From the NCBI GenBank assembly GCA_947627445.1, contig CANQWA010000009.1, forward strand, positions 1-64,000: a stretch of DNA of 64,000 nucleotides, written 5' to 3'. The notes below the pieces were generated by a model. That model was not told where the DNA came from and ran no database searches. It saw only the letters and a list, made by a program, of their open reading frames with translations. The position numbers and the translations under genes are program-made. Positions within the stretch are counted from its first letter, which is position 1. Each line of letters opens with the position of its first letter. Of the stretch, positions 25,271 to 36,757 are shown in pieces. The DNA comes from an uncultured Ruminococcus sp. (GTDB lineage: Bacteria; Bacillota; Clostridia; Oscillospirales; Ruminococcaceae).

Positions 25271-26467
25271 TTAATTCACCAAATGAAATCCTGCTGACGT
25301 TAGTGCATGACGAATTTGTTCAATGTGCGGATAATCTCTTGTTTCCATAGTGATCCGCAGGAAACAGCCATTGACATCACTGCCCTCATTGGCACGCTCA
25401 TGATGGATGGAAATGACATTGCCGCCCAACTCTGCAATGATACGGGACACATCCCGAAGCTGACCGGGCTTGTCTACCAGTTCAATATTCAGCATACAGG
25501 AACGTCCGGACATGAGCAGTCCACGCTTGATAACACGGGACAGAATCGTCACGTCAATGTTACCGCCGGAAACCAGACAAACCGTTTTCTTGCCCTGAAT
25601 CGGAACTTTCCGGAACATGGCAGCAGCAACCGCTGCTGCGCCTGCGCCTTCGGCAATTAACTTTTGTTTTTCGATCAATGCCAGAATTGCCGCTGAGATT
25701 TCATCGTCCGTTACTGTGACGATCTCATCCACATACTTGGATACATATTCAAAGGTATGTGTTCCCGGCTCTTTGACCGCAATGCCATCGGCAATGGTGG
25801 AAACATTTTCTAAACAGGTGATCTTTCCGTCCTGAATGGAGTTAAACATGCTGGGCGCACCGGCTGCCTGTACACCGTAAACCTGGATCGCCGGATTCAG
25901 TTGCTTGATGGCAAATGCCACACCGGAGATCAGTCCGCCTCCGCCCACGGGAACGATCACGGCTTCGACATCCGGAAACTGGTCGAGGATCTCCAGACCG
26001 ATGGTGCCCTGTCCGGCAATGACGTTTTCATCGTCAAAGGGGTGGACAAAGGTGTAGTTGTGAGCCCTTTGCAGTTCCACTGCTTTGGCGTAGGCATCAT
26101 CGTAGACACCCTCCACCATGCAGACCTCTGCGCCATAGCTTTTGGTTGCCTCCACCTTGGAGATGGGTGCGCCGTCCGGAAGGCAGATGAGGGCTTTCAT
26201 GTTGTTTTTGGATGCGGCAAGAGCTACGCCCTGGGCATGGTTTCCGGCAGAACAGGCGATCACGCCTCGTTGTTTTTCCTCCGGTGTGAGCTGGGACATC
26301 ATGTAGTATGCACCTCGTACTTTGAAGGAACCGGTCACTTGAAGGTTTTCGGTTTTGAGGTACAGATCCACATCGGGGCAGAGATTTGGTGCGTGAATCA
26401 GATCCGTTTTGCGGATGACGCTGCGCAGCACATGATTTGCCTGATAGATTTTATCTAAAGTCAGCAT
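25271..26467 (-). CDS. ilvA: Threonine ammonia-lyase (threonine dehydratase) with ACT domain
   Basis: 398 residues from the ATG at 26467; the ORF-track TTG is two codons upstream. The PLP lysine motif GSFKVRGAY (residue about 50), the Gly-rich phosphate loop (VPVGGGGL) and SGGNIDV are present. A single C-terminal ACT domain (from about residue 320) makes it the 400-residue form, between biodegradative TdcB and biosynthetic IlvA with two ACT domains. It converts threonine to 2-oxobutyrate and ammonia. Whether it is biosynthetic is uncertain, though leuB is nearby. Confidence 0.92.
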   Translation of the reverse strand: MLTLDKIYQANHVLRSVIRKTDLIHAPNLCPDVDLYLKTENLQVTGSFKVRGAYYMMSQLTPEEKQRGVIACSAGNHAQGVALAASKNNMKALICLPDGAPISKVEATKSYGAEVCMVEGVYDDAYAKAVELQRAHNYTFVHPFDDENVIAGQGTIGLEILDQFPDVEAVIVPVGGGGLISGVAFAIKQLNPAIQVYGVQAAGAPSMFNSIQDGKITCLENVSTIADGIAVKEPGTHTFEYVSKYVDEIVTVTDDEISAAILALIEKQKLIAEGAGAAAVAAAMFRKVPIQGKKTVCLVSGGNIDVTILSRVIKRGLLMSGRSCMLNIELVDKPGQLRDVSRIIAELGGNVISIHHERANEGSDVNGCFLRITMETRDYPHIEQIRHALTSAGFHLVN

Positions 26468-26785
26468 TGCCAATCAATCCTTTCGTGGTAAAATACCAAT
26501 CCTGCAAACGCAAGGACTTGGAAAATTTTCAAGCGTGCTTGAAAATTCGAGGAGCAAACGAACAAGGTCGTTTCCCCTGTAAAAGCAGAGCAGCAAAAGC
26601 AAATATACTTGCCTCTATTGCCAATCGTCCATACCGGACGGCAGAAATTCCGCTTGCCTGCGGCATCGTCCGCACATACGTCAGGATACTTTTGACCTTT
26701 TCTGGGACAAATGGAATTTCTGCTTGCCGCCTACCGGGCGTTGAGCGGCAGTATCAACACATCCTATAACTGATTCAAGGTTACA
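26468..26785. other. 318-base gene-free gap with two inverted repeats
   Basis: AATTTTCAAGC-GT-GCTTGAAAATT (26524-26547) is a tight hairpin in the ilvA leader. GCAGAAATTCC (26641-26651) is inverted at 26713-26723, framing a 60-bp core. No T-box motif, promoter of good quality or reading frame with a ribosome-binding site was recognised. Confidence 0.6.
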
Positions 26786-27970
26786 CTACTGCTGTACCAA
26801 CAGCTGATCAATCAGCTGCCGAGCCGCACGAGCGCTCCTGCCGCATTTCTGCAAAGCAAAACGCTCTGCCTCTGCCTCCAGTTCTTCCGGAGACATTTTC
26901 AAACCGGCTTGCTCTGCCAGTGCATGAACGATCTCCAAATACAGTTTCTTTGGGGGACGGCTGAACGTCACGGTGATGCCAAACCGCTCTGACAAGGAGA
27001 TCCGCTCCTGAATGGTATCATTCTGATGTTTGTCGCTGCCGTCGTCAAAGGTCTCCTTCACCAAATGGCGGCGGTTACTTGTGGCATAGATCACGGTGTT
27101 TTTCATCCGCGCGGCAACACTGCCTTCCAGAATCGCTTTCAGCATGCCGAAATCCGGGTCATTCTCTGAAAATGTCAGATCATCAATGAACAAAATAAAT
27201 TTCAGGGGATTTCCGGATAATTTCTCCATCAGCCGGGGAATGTGACAAAGCTGGTTTTTGTTCAGCTCAATGAGCCGCAGCCCTTCTTTCCGGAATGCAT
27301 TGGCAATTGCCTTGACGGTTGCAGATTTTCCTGTACCGGCATCTCCGGACAGCAGCACATTAGAAGCAACTTTGCCCCGGAGCAATGCCTTGGTATTGTC
27401 AATGACAACCTGACGTTCCCGTGTATATCCTGCCAGATCTTCCAGTGTAATGGGGTCAGGACAGGTGACAGGCAACAGTTCTCCGGCTTGTCCCAGTGTG
27501 AACATATGCCACCGAGCATAAATGCCGTAGCCGTGACAATGAATCTGTGACAGGCGTTCCTGATATAATACCGTCAAATCAACCTCATGTGTGTTCCAAC
27601 CCGGCAGAGGAACGCAGAATGGCATTTCTGCCTGAAGCTGTGCCGGTGTCAGGGATGCCACACGTGTCAAGAGCTTTAATTCGGTGAAAAGGCACTGCAT
27701 CATATGCGCCGGAATCGGTTGACCTGCCCCTGAACGTCGGACACAGACATTCTCATGGGTTAGCACAAGCTGTTCCATATAGGTTGTCAGGTCGTCGCCG
27801 TGACAGTACAATGCCGCCGCCATTTCACTGTAACAGCGTATTCCAGAGAGGGTGTTCTGAGAATCGGTTTGACAGAACTGCATCAGTGCGTGGATCAACG
27901 GATCGTCCCGGAGACTGCGGAATATTACCAGCGCTTCTAATCCGCAGCCAATCTCTTCCCGAAGTCTCAT
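26786..27970 (-). CDS. DUF815-family AAA ATPase
   Basis: 394 residues from an ATG that overlaps the leuB stop (ATGA). The C-terminal half has Walker [10 protein letters not shown], Walker [10 protein letters not shown] and a sensor segment [10 protein letters not shown], all typical of DUF815 proteins; the N-terminal 170 residues are helical and specific to the family. The function of DUF815 ATPases is not established. Coupling to leuB is probably positional rather than functional. Confidence 0.85.
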   Translation of the reverse strand: MRLREEIGCGLEALVIFRSLRDDPLIHALMQFCQTDSQNTLSGIRCYSEMAAALYCHGDDLTTYMEQLVLTHENVCVRRSGAGQPIPAHMMQCLFTELKLLTRVASLTPAQLQAEMPFCVPLPGWNTHEVDLTVLYQERLSQIHCHGYGIYARWHMFTLGQAGELLPVTCPDPITLEDLAGYTRERQVVIDNTKALLRGKVASNVLLSGDAGTGKSATVKAIANAFRKEGLRLIELNKNQLCHIPRLMEKLSGNPLKFILFIDDLTFSENDPDFGMLKAILEGSVAARMKNTVIYATSNRRHLVKETFDDGSDKHQNDTIQERISLSERFGITVTFSRPPKKLYLEIVHALAEQAGLKMSPEELEAEAERFALQKCGRSARAARQLIDQLLVQQ

Positions 27971-29052
27971 GCCAGCAGACCGATGATCTTTTCGGTGCAC
28001 TCGGTGCAGGAGAGGGGTGTCACGCCTTCTCCTGCAATATCAGCGGTACGATAGCCTGCTTCTAAGAACTGGTCAACGGCATCTTCCATTGCCTGTGCCT
28101 CCTCCATGAGATCCAAGGAATACCGCAGCATCATTGCCGCAGACAGAATGGTCGCAATGGGGTTTGCTTTGTTCTGACCGGCAATGTCTGGTGCAGAGCC
28201 ATGGATGGGTTCGTACATGCCCCGCTTGCCAGCGCCGAGAGAGGCGGAGGGGAGCATGCCGATAGAACCGGTGATCTGTGACGATTCGTCGGAGAGAATG
28301 TCGCCGAACATGTTGGAAGTGACTACCACATCGAATTGGCGGGGATTTTTCACCAGCTGCATCGCTGCGTTATCCACCAGCATATCGGTCAGTGTCACAT
28401 CCGGATACTCCTTGCTCACTTCGTGAACTACTTCACGCCACAGACGGGAGCTTTCCAGGACATTTGCCTTGTCGATGCTGATGACGTTTTTGCTGCGCTT
28501 ACGTGCAGTCTCAAAGGCGACACGGGCAATGCGCTGGATCTCCATTTTGCTGTAGCATTCGGTGTCATAGGCTTCTTCGCCGTATTTTCCTTCCCGGCGG
28601 CCGCGTTCGCCGAAGTAAATACCGCCGGTCAGTTCACGCACCATCATGATGTCAAAGCCCTGTGCCACGATGTCTGCACGCAGAGGGCAGGAATCCTTCA
28701 GCGCCGGATACAGTTTTGCTGGGCGAAGATTGGTGAACAGACCCAGAGCTTCACGGATGCCCAGAAGGGCTTTTTCCGGGCGGAGGTGGGGAGGCATGGA
28801 ATCCCATTTGTTGTTGCCCACAGCGCCGCCGACTGCACCCAAGAGAACGCTGTCGCTTGCCAGGCAGCCGTCAATGGTTTCCGGAGGGAGCGGCACGCCG
28901 GTTTCATCGATGGCACAGCCGCCGATGAGGTAGGGGATGCAGTTGAAGGTGTGACCGAATTTTTTGCCGATTTGCTTCAAAACGGCTACGGCGCTGTCTA
29001 CAATTTCGGGACCGATGCCGTCGCCGCGAAGGAGAGCGATGCGATAATTCAT
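27967..29052 (-). CDS. leuB: 3-isopropylmalate dehydrogenase
   Basis: 361 residues from the ATG behind AAAGGAG; the ORF-track start is 11 codons earlier. [12 protein letters not shown] and the metal/NAD signature [22 protein letters not shown] identify IPMDH. It oxidatively decarboxylates 3-isopropylmalate in leucine synthesis. No leuA, leuC or leuD is in the window, so leuB is detached from the rest of the pathway here. It is transcribed from its own promoter. Confidence 0.95.
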   Translation of the reverse strand: MNYRIALLRGDGIGPEIVDSAVAVLKQIGKKFGHTFNCIPYLIGGCAIDETGVPLPPETIDGCLASDSVLLGAVGGAVGNNKWDSMPPHLRPEKALLGIREALGLFTNLRPAKLYPALKDSCPLRADIVAQGFDIMMVRELTGGIYFGERGRREGKYGEEAYDTECYSKMEIQRIARVAFETARKRSKNVISIDKANVLESSRLWREVVHEVSKEYPDVTLTDMLVDNAAMQLVKNPRQFDVVVTSNMFGDILSDESSQITGSIGMLPSASLGAGKRGMYEPIHGSAPDIAGQNKANPIATILSAAMMLRYSLDLMEEAQAMEDAVDQFLEAGYRTADIAGEGVTPLSCTECTEKIIGLLA

Positions 29053-29093
29053 GAGAAAAACTCCTTTTTGTAGATTTTCTTGCATACTTTATT

Positions 29094-29122
29094 ATTATAC
29101 ATCATCTGGGAAGAAAAAACAA
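29094..29122 (-). promoter_or_regulatory. Promoter of leuB
   Basis: On the minus strand TTGTTT and TATAAT are separated by 17 bp, about 42 bases upstream of the leuB start. Confidence 0.65.
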
Positions 29123-29260
29123 GTGGTTTTTCTGAATAATGCACAGTTTCTGCAAAAATTTCGGCATCCGAGTTTGCAACCGGCAGTGTTTTTTGGACTG
29201 CCGCATATGACGAAAACCCACAGATCCGTCTGCTTTCAGACAGATCCATGGGTAAAGTCC

Positions 29261-29509
29261 TCATCTAAACACCAAACAAAGCACCGCAGTCAAAACGCAG
29301 CTGAATAGCATCATCGCCCCCGTCACCAACCAGGAATGCCCCTTCGGCTTGGCGGGAGAAGCCTCCTGTATCAGCGCATGAGCATCACTATGGGACAATT
29401 GCTGAGGCAGCTGCGTAATACCCGGCTTGAGATAAAACACCGCCCGTTCAAAATACAAACTATCCGGATGATTGATCTCAATGATCTTTTTGTTGACACC
29501 CTTTACCAT
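29261..29509 (-). CDS. Small single-pass membrane protein
   Basis: 82 residues from an ATG behind GGGAGG; the longer ORF-track start has no such site. A charged N-terminal domain of about 55 residues (NKKIIEINHPDSLYFERAVFYLKPG) precedes one C-terminal helix (LVTGAMMLFSCVLTAVLCLVF), a tail-anchored layout. No family recognised. A GATCcGTCTG-CTTT-CAGACaGATC hairpin at 29223-29246 may end its transcript. Confidence 0.65.
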   Translation of the reverse strand: MVKGVNKKIIEINHPDSLYFERAVFYLKPGITQLPQQLSHSDAHALIQEASPAKPKGHSWLVTGAMMLFSCVLTAVLCLVFR

Positions 29510-29559
29510 GGTCAAAACCTCCCAAGAAAAATATGTCATGGTAAAATTATGGACAATTT

Positions 29560-29790
29560 CCGGCAGGTTCAAACAATGCAGAGGGCTTTTTCCAGAATTT
29601 TTCTCACGCATGCTTTGTCAGCTCGGCATATATACTTCCCTTTATTGCCTTCGGGCAAAATACCGGCATCCTGCGTCAGTTTCCCTTGCCTTGCGTCAGC
29701 AAGGCTGCGGCAAACTTCCTTGTCTGACAAAATTTTGCCTCGAAATCTATGGCGCACTTTGCCATAGCGGAAAGTATCACACATCGCCGA
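29560..29790. repeat. Diverged copy of the MITE-like element (tentative)
   Basis: GACAAAATTTTGCCTCGAAATCTATGGC at about 29727 aligns with GTCAAAATGTTACTCGAAAATCCATGGTC of the 49582 element at about 70 percent identity. A TTTTTCTCACGCA block precedes it in similar order. Without alignment tools this is only suggestive; otherwise the gap holds nothing recognised. Confidence 0.35.
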
Positions 29791-29791
29791 C

Positions 29792-30079
29792 CTATGCGCC
29801 ATTGCAAAGCTCTGCCTTTCGGTCAAGGGCTCGGTTACGAAAATACACCAGAAAATTCATGCCTACCATCAGCAGATTGATGGCATACGCAGTTAGGACA
29901 AAATTAATGTTGTGGGTGATCAGCTTAGCGCTGATACCGGCAATATAACCTGCGATCAGCAGCAGAATAAAAGGCAGGCTCATACCCTTGGCGCTTCTGC
30001 ACCGATAGTTCTTTACCAGATTCATGGGCCAGCTGCATCCAAAGCATACCAGCATGACCATTTCTAACATTTCACTCAT
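29792..30079 (-). CDS. SemiSWEET-like PQ-loop transporter
   Basis: 95 residues from the ATG behind AGAGG. Three membrane helices with a PQ-loop-like motif (SWPMNLVKNYRCRSAKGMS) match SemiSWEET proteins, which dimerise to pass sugars or other small solutes. The usual Pro-Gln is Pro-Met here. It is divergent from the LysR gene, which may control it. Confidence 0.75.
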   Translation of the reverse strand: MSEMLEMVMLVCFGCSWPMNLVKNYRCRSAKGMSLPFILLLIAGYIAGISAKLITHNINFVLTAYAINLLMVGMNFLVYFRNRALDRKAELCNGA

Positions 30080-30146
30080 ACCAATAACCTCTTTTCTCCA
30101 ATTTCCCAAAATCTCTTGTCTGGTTGTTGTTTTTCTTTCTGTTATC

Positions 30147-30175
30147 ATTATACCATGGAATTATTCATATGTCTA
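30147..30175 (-). promoter_or_regulatory. Promoter of the SemiSWEET-like gene in the divergent intergenic region
   Basis: On the minus strand TAGACA and TATAAT lie 17 bp apart. The adjacent AT-rich dyad (TAATATATAATTATATAA) between the two divergent genes is a plausible LysR-regulator site. Confidence 0.6.
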
Positions 30176-30253
30176 ATATATAATTATATAAAAAACAATA
30201 GCTTTCAGCCTATGAATATGAATAGATGACCCAAAAAAACAGGAGGAAATGGT

Positions 30254-31174
30254 ATGGAATTGCTGCAATTGGAATATTTTTATGCGGTGGCACAAAACCA
30301 GCATGTGAGCCGGACAGCAGAACAGCTGCATGTTGCCCAGCCGACGCTGACCCAGAGCATTCGCAGGTTGGAAAAGGAACTGGGCGTGCCTTTGTTTCGG
30401 CACAGCGGCAGAAACATTGTGCTGACAGAATACGGGGAATATCTGCAGGACACCTTAACGCCGATTCTGAAAAAATTGCACCAAATCCCGCAAGCGATCC
30501 AGGAATTGGGAAAGATTCGGCAGCGGACGGTGCGGCTGAATGTTCTGGCAGCGTCATCATTGGTGACACATGCGCTGATCTCCTATCAGCAGCAGCATGA
30601 CGGGGCAAATTTCAAATTGATTCAGAATTCTCAGTGTGAGGATTCGGACATCACGATTTTCACCCGGGCTTCTTTTCAGCAGCCTCCGGAGAACAAGGGA
30701 CGCTGGCAAATATTTACGGAGCGGATCTTTTTGGCTGTGCCCTTGAGTTCTCCCTATGCGGAGCGGGACAGTGTACTGCTGAAGGATTTTGCCCATGAAG
30801 ATTTTATCAGTCTGTCCGGCTCACGAAGCATTCGCAGTATTTGCGATAAGTATTGTCTTCGGGCAGGATTTGTGCCGAATATTATATATGAAAGTGACAG
30901 CCCTGATACGGTGAAAAATCTGATTGCCGGGGGACTTGGTGTGGGATTCTGGCCGCATTATACCTGGGGACAGGGGGATATGGAGCAGATTCATTTGTTG
31001 CCTATTGCAGAACCGGCATGTCAGCGTGATATTATCATACAGCTGCATCAGCATGCCTTGGAACATGCGGAATCTGTAAGCTTTTATGCGTTTCTGGGAC
31101 AGTATCTGCGGCAGTTGAAATGCAGGTTATCCCTTGCGTCCGCATCCCCGGAACCCGGCACTTCTCTCTCATGA
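30254..31174 (+). CDS. LysR-type transcriptional regulator
   Basis: 306 residues, typical. The N-terminal helix-turn-helix (YFYAVAQNQHVSRTAEQL...QPTLTQSIRRLEKELG) is canonical and is followed by a periplasmic-binding-protein-like effector domain. The start is preceded by AGGAGGAAATGGT. LysR regulators usually act on the divergent gene, here the SemiSWEET-like transporter. The effector is unknown. Confidence 0.9.
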   Translation: MELLQLEYFYAVAQNQHVSRTAEQLHVAQPTLTQSIRRLEKELGVPLFRHSGRNIVLTEYGEYLQDTLTPILKKLHQIPQAIQELGKIRQRTVRLNVLAASSLVTHALISYQQQHDGANFKLIQNSQCEDSDITIFTRASFQQPPENKGRWQIFTERIFLAVPLSSPYAERDSVLLKDFAHEDFISLSGSRSIRSICDKYCLRAGFVPNIIYESDSPDTVKNLIAGGLGVGFWPHYTWGQGDMEQIHLLPIAEPACQRDIIIQLHQHALEHAESVSFYAFLGQYLRQLKCRLSLASASPEPGTSLS

Positions 31175-31178
31175 AAAA

Positions 31179-31207
31179 GGACGCTTCACCATTTCGTGAA
31201 AGCGTCC
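31179..31207 (-). terminator. Intrinsic terminator after the sialate O-acetylesterase gene
   Basis: GGACGCTTCAC and GTGAAGCGTCC pair (one bulge), followed on the minus strand by TTTTTC. It may also stop the convergent LysR transcript. Confidence 0.75.
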
Positions 31208-31217
31208 ATTCGTTTGA

Positions 31218-32750
31218 TTATTCAGCCGTCAGCGGCATGATCTGCTCTGCCGTTCGGAAGGGAGAAGCCGGAATGCCATTTTTCCCGAACAGTGTAACCG
31301 GACCGTAATTTACCCATGCGTACCGTCCGGCAACAGGCTTTTTTACTGCCTTGCTGGTGAGTAGAATCGAATGGTTTCGGATGACAGCCTTCGCCGGATG
31401 CCATACACCGTCTGTGCCGGCAAGCTCAAAGCCTTCCGGCTCACCGTGCCATTCCAGTCCGTCATCTGCATAATCGAAGCAAACGGTCATTTCACTTCCC
31501 TGGACAAAAGCACTGCGGTACAGCGGTGCAAACGCAGCCAGATGTTCGGCACCATAGACCAGTCTGCGTGCCAGTAAAGCCAGCCGATGTCCTACTGGCT
31601 GTTTGTCCGTGGGATGGATATTGCCGTATTCGCCGCAATCCAGGATCACCGCCAGACCGGTATTTTTTACCGTGCGGAAAACCTTGAGCTGTGCCTCCCG
31701 CAGCTTGCTCCACTGCTCCTTTTCCTCCATATCTGCAAGAGTATACATCGGAAGCTGCACCAGCAGAAAGGGCAGGGAATCATCTTCAAAATCTTGCCGC
31801 CACCGTGCGATCATGACGCTGAGCAGCGTGGCGTATGTATCCGGACGGTGATCGTCGTTTTCTCCTTGATAGTAGAAAACCCCCCGGAGTGTATAAGGGA
31901 CGATTGTTTTCAGCATGGTATGATACATCCCGGCAGGGCGATAGGGGCTCTTGATGCCCATAGGTCCCGGCCATCTGTTTTCACCGCAGCGGCGGATGAT
32001 TTCCTCCCAGGGTGTCTGTGGGTTTTCCTGATAACATGCGGCAGCCATTTTTTCCCAGGCGGTGTGGTAGATCACATAGGCATCGTATGCGGCAATCATT
32101 TCCTCGTTGGTTTTTTTCTCCGTGGCTTTCCGGTAATCTTCCAGGTAAGGGTGTCCTGCCTGATGTACAGCAAGATCTTTTTCCGGCATCCAGCAGCTCA
32201 CGGAAGAGCCGCCGTAATTGCAGCCGATGATCCCGACAGGAACGCTTGTTTGTTCTGCCAGTTCTTTTGCGGCAAAATAGGCAACTGCGGACCATGTGCC
32301 CGATGTTTCCGGAGAGGCAGTCTGCCATCGGGCGGCTGCCATGTCCTGGTGATACTGCTCGTCGATAAAGGTGTTTCGGGGAACCTGGTAGCATCTCACG
32401 TTGGAATCGGCACACACTTTCAGTTCTTTTGCGCCGTTTTTGGCTTGGCTCAGGAACAGTTCCATATTGGATTGTCCGCCGGCAAGCCAGACCTCGCCGA
32501 ATGCTACGTCAGAGAAGGTGATGGTTTCATGGTCGCTTTGTACGGTGAGGGTGCAGTCTGTCCCGGCTTGTATGGGAGGAAATGTGATGCGCCAGTTTCC
32601 GTCCGGCGGAACGATCTCCTCGGCAGTCAGATGCAGGGGGGCGATGGAAACGGTAACGGATTTGCCGGGTGTGCCTGTGCCGAAGATGGTGAGAGGCTTT
32701 TCCCGTTGCAGTATCATGTGGTCGGAGAAGATGGAGGGTAATTTGAACAT
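31218..32750 (-). CDS. Sialate O-acetylesterase / SGNH-type carbohydrate esterase
   Basis: 510 residues with the SASA-family start (LPSIFSDHMILQRE) and catalytic Ser motif GGQSNME (about residue 95). The later GENDDH and GNIHPTDKQPVGHRLA blocks contain the probable Asp/His of the triad. There is no signal peptide, so it is likely cytoplasmic. The family removes acetyl groups from sialic acid or from xylan-type oligosaccharides; in a fibre degrader the latter is equally possible. It lies 90 bases after the amidohydrolase gene. Confidence 0.88.
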   Translation of the reverse strand: MFKLPSIFSDHMILQREKPLTIFGTGTPGKSVTVSIAPLHLTAEEIVPPDGNWRITFPPIQAGTDCTLTVQSDHETITFSDVAFGEVWLAGGQSNMELFLSQAKNGAKELKVCADSNVRCYQVPRNTFIDEQYHQDMAAARWQTASPETSGTWSAVAYFAAKELAEQTSVPVGIIGCNYGGSSVSCWMPEKDLAVHQAGHPYLEDYRKATEKKTNEEMIAAYDAYVIYHTAWEKMAAACYQENPQTPWEEIIRRCGENRWPGPMGIKSPYRPAGMYHTMLKTIVPYTLRGVFYYQGENDDHRPDTYATLLSVMIARWRQDFEDDSLPFLLVQLPMYTLADMEEKEQWSKLREAQLKVFRTVKNTGLAVILDCGEYGNIHPTDKQPVGHRLALLARRLVYGAEHLAAFAPLYRSAFVQGSEMTVCFDYADDGLEWHGEPEGFELAGTDGVWHPAKAVIRNHSILLTSKAVKKPVAGRYAWVNYGPVTLFGKNGIPASPFRTAEQIMPLTAE

Positions 32751-32840
32751 AACATCATACCTCTCGTTTGGTATTGGTTCTCGGTAAATGGCTTCTCGGT
32801 CAGTTTAAGGCGTGCGGGCACGCCCTAACTTGGTGTTTTC

Positions 32841-33986
32841 TCAGACTTTCTTTCCGTTGATCAGAACCAGCCAGGGATCGCACAGCAGATCCAGTGGATC
32901 TCCGTCGTACAACTGCACATCCGCATCCATTCCCGGTGCAATACTTCCCACATGCTTTTCCACACCCAGGATTTCAGCGGCACCGGCAGTGATGGCATAC
33001 AACGCCTCTTCTCGGCGCATACCGCCTTTCACTGCCAATCGTGCCGCAGTGGAAAGATACTGTATCGGGATCACCGGATGATCGGTGCAGAGTGCGATCC
33101 GCACCCCGGCATGCTTCAACTCTGCTGGATTGGTAATCGTCAATGCCCGCATTTCCGGCTTACAACGATCACACAGCATCGGACCAGCGATCACCGGCAC
33201 ATCCTGTTCCGCCAGTACATCGGCAATTTGATATCCCTCTGTTCCGTGTACGATCACATAGTCCAGATGAAATTCCTCTGCGATCCGGATTGCCGTGCAG
33301 ATATCATCCGCACGGTGACAGTGAAAATGCGCCTTAATATCCCGTTCCAGCAGCGGTAAAAGGGCTTCACATCTGGCGTCAAAATCCGGCATATGCTCGT
33401 CCGGATCGCTTTCCGCAAAGGCAAGCTCCTGCTGATACCGCTTTGCCTTCGCCAGGCCTTCTCGGATGATGGCAGCCGTTGCCATCCGTGTTACCGGCGT
33501 TTCATCTCGGTCGTTGTAAACGCTTTTTGGATTTTCACCCAGTGCGAATTTCAACCCCGTGCCGATTTGCATCCGATCTGCCACACAGCCGGCAGTCTTG
33601 AACACCGCCATGATACCGCCGCAGGCATTGGCGCTGCCCGGAGAAACCATGACAGTCGTCACACCGGCGGCTCTGGCTTCTTCAAAGCAGCGATCCAGCG
33701 GATTCACCCCATCAATTACCCGGAGATGGGGTGTAAAGGGATCAGTGGATTCGTTGCAGTCATCGCCCTCAAAGTCAATGCCGTTTTCGATGATGCCCAG
33801 ATGGGTGTGTGCATCCACAAAGCCCGGCAGCAGCAGCGAACCCTTTGCATCCACATCCCCGGGAGAAAGCTGCTCCGGCGTACCGGCTTTTACGGCAGTG
33901 ATTTTTTCGTTTTCGATAGAAATATAACCATTTTCAATGACGCCGGTATTTGTCATGGTCAGTATTTTGGCATTCCAGATGATCAT
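32841..33986 (-). CDS. Amidohydrolase (imidazolonepropionase-like)
   Basis: 381 residues of the metal-dependent amidohydrolase superfamily. It has the first metal motif DAHTHLG (residue about 60), later metal His in HFHCHRAD and VHGTEGY, and the final catalytic Asp in CTDHPV. The substrate is unknown. Three bases separate it from yebC, so it is co-transcribed with the obg-mrnC-yebC set. Confidence 0.85.
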   Translation of the reverse strand: MIIWNAKILTMTNTGVIENGYISIENEKITAVKAGTPEQLSPGDVDAKGSLLLPGFVDAHTHLGIIENGIDFEGDDCNESTDPFTPHLRVIDGVNPLDRCFEEARAAGVTTVMVSPGSANACGGIMAVFKTAGCVADRMQIGTGLKFALGENPKSVYNDRDETPVTRMATAAIIREGLAKAKRYQQELAFAESDPDEHMPDFDARCEALLPLLERDIKAHFHCHRADDICTAIRIAEEFHLDYVIVHGTEGYQIADVLAEQDVPVIAGPMLCDRCKPEMRALTITNPAELKHAGVRIALCTDHPVIPIQYLSTAARLAVKGGMRREEALYAITAGAAEILGVEKHVGSIAPGMDADVQLYDGDPLDLLCDPWLVLINGKKV

Positions 33987-33989
33987 TGG

Positions 33990-34727
33990 TCAGTCTTCCT
34001 CTGGCATGTTCCAGTTGTGGTAAACATTTTGCACGTCATCGTTATCCTCCAGATGCTCCAGCAGAAGATGCATCTTCTTGATGGATTCTTCCTCTTCCAG
34101 CGTGGTATAGGTTGCCGGAAGCTGCATCACCTCAGCAGAAAGCACATGATAGCCCTTTTCCGTCAGACCCTCCCGGAGACCGCTCAGGGCAGCCGGTGCG
34201 CAGGAAACCTCAATCACCTCTTCATCATCCGCTGTCATATCGTCTGCATCCAGTTCAAAGCAATCCTCCAGTACCTGATCCTCGTCCAGACCGGTGTTTT
34301 CCAGCACCAGAATGCCTTTTTCACGGAACAGAAAGGAAACGCAGCCCGGTGTGCCTAAGTTTCCGCCATATTTGTCGAAATAGTGGCGGACATCCGCAGC
34401 AGTACGGTTCTTGTTATCCGTCAGGCACTCCACGATGACTGCCACACCGTTGGGACCATAGCCCTCGTAGACAATGGTTTCGTAGTTGTTCTTGTCGCCC
34501 TCGCCGGCTGCCTTTTTGATGACACGGTCAATGTTGTCATTGGGCACATTGTTGGATTTTGCCTTGGCAATGAGATCGCGCAGCTTGGCATTGCTGCTGG
34601 GGTCGGGACCGCCCTCTTTGACACAGACGGTAATCTCTCTGCCGATCTTGGTGAAGATTTTTGCCTTGACGGCATCCGTTGCTTCTTTTTTTCGTTTGAT
34701 ATTATTCCATTTTGAATGTCCTGACAT
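33990..34727 (-). CDS. yebC: YebC/TACO1-family protein
   Basis: 245 residues, normal length, starting MSGHSKWNNIKRKKEA, the YebC signature. The family includes DNA-binding regulators (PmpR) and, more recently recognised, factors that help ribosomes through difficult sequences. The start follows AAGGAG. It sits 12 bases after mrnC. Confidence 0.95.
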   Translation of the reverse strand: MSGHSKWNNIKRKKEATDAVKAKIFTKIGREITVCVKEGGPDPSSNAKLRDLIAKAKSNNVPNDNIDRVIKKAAGEGDKNNYETIVYEGYGPNGVAVIVECLTDNKNRTAADVRHYFDKYGGNLGTPGCVSFLFREKGILVLENTGLDEDQVLEDCFELDADDMTADDEEVIEVSCAPAALSGLREGLTEKGYHVLSAEVMQLPATYTTLEEEESIKKMHLLLEHLEDNDDVQNVYHNWNMPEED

Positions 34728-34739
34728 CTCAAAAACTCC

Positions 34740-35114
34740 TTACTTGATTTCTGTATAGATCAAGGCAAACAGTTCGCTCAGACGCTGTTGTTCTCCCTTG
34801 AGATGAAGATAGCCGAACAGCGCTTCCAGTCCGGTTGCCTTGTGATAATCCTTTGCTGTTGTGTGCCGCGGCACGGTATTGTGGGCATTTCTGCCCCGCT
34901 TATAGACAGCCAGTTCTTCCTCTGTCAGCAGAGAAAGCAGCAGATCAGCTGCCTTTGCCTGTGCTTCTGCGCAAACCAGCCGGATTTTTTTGTCGTGCAG
35001 TTTCGCTGCCTGCTGGTTGGCTTCTTGTAAAAGCTGCTGGCGTACCATGAGATCATAAACCCCATCACCGAGAAACGCCAGCGCCAGAGGACTGTATTCC
35101 TGCAGGGATTGCAT
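34740..35114 (-). CDS. mrnC: Mini-ribonuclease III
   Basis: 124 residues with the RNase III catalytic core (LALAFLGDGVYDLMVRQ) but no double-stranded-RNA-binding domain, the definition of Mini-III. It matures 23S rRNA ends in Firmicutes. Start behind AAAGGAGG. Confidence 0.92.
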   Translation of the reverse strand: MQSLQEYSPLALAFLGDGVYDLMVRQQLLQEANQQAAKLHDKKIRLVCAEAQAKAADLLLSLLTEEELAVYKRGRNAHNTVPRHTTAKDYHKATGLEALFGYLHLKGEQQRLSELFALIYTEIK

Positions 35115-35183
35115 CGACTGTTTCCTCCTTTCACAGACAAAAATATCCGAAGGTAAGAGACAAGAAAAGGCGAGGATTTACCT

Positions 35184-35223
35184 GGGGCAACACCGCACAA
35201 TCTTTGTGCGGTGTTGGTTGCCC
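35184..35223. repeat. GCACAAAG-type palindromic hairpin, copy 2
   Basis: CAACACCGCACAA-TCT-TTGTGCGGTGTTG is a perfect 13-bp stem (35188-35217) between obg and mrnC, without a T-run on either strand. Confidence 0.75.
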
Positions 35224-35266
35224 TGGACAAAATGCTTGCTTCTTGCCTCTGTATTTCCTGCTTCTA

Positions 35267-36752
<1,486 letters not shown>

Positions 36753-36757
36753 CTTAC

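Noticed and set aside
26468-26785. T-box leader for ilvA
   Set aside because: No AGGGTGGNACCGCG-type motif; only two unrelated inverted repeats.
31587-32741. 384-codon plus-strand ORF opposite the sialate O-acetylesterase
   Set aside because: Shadow frame, Cys/Gly/His-rich; the opposite strand has the GQSNM motif and family start.
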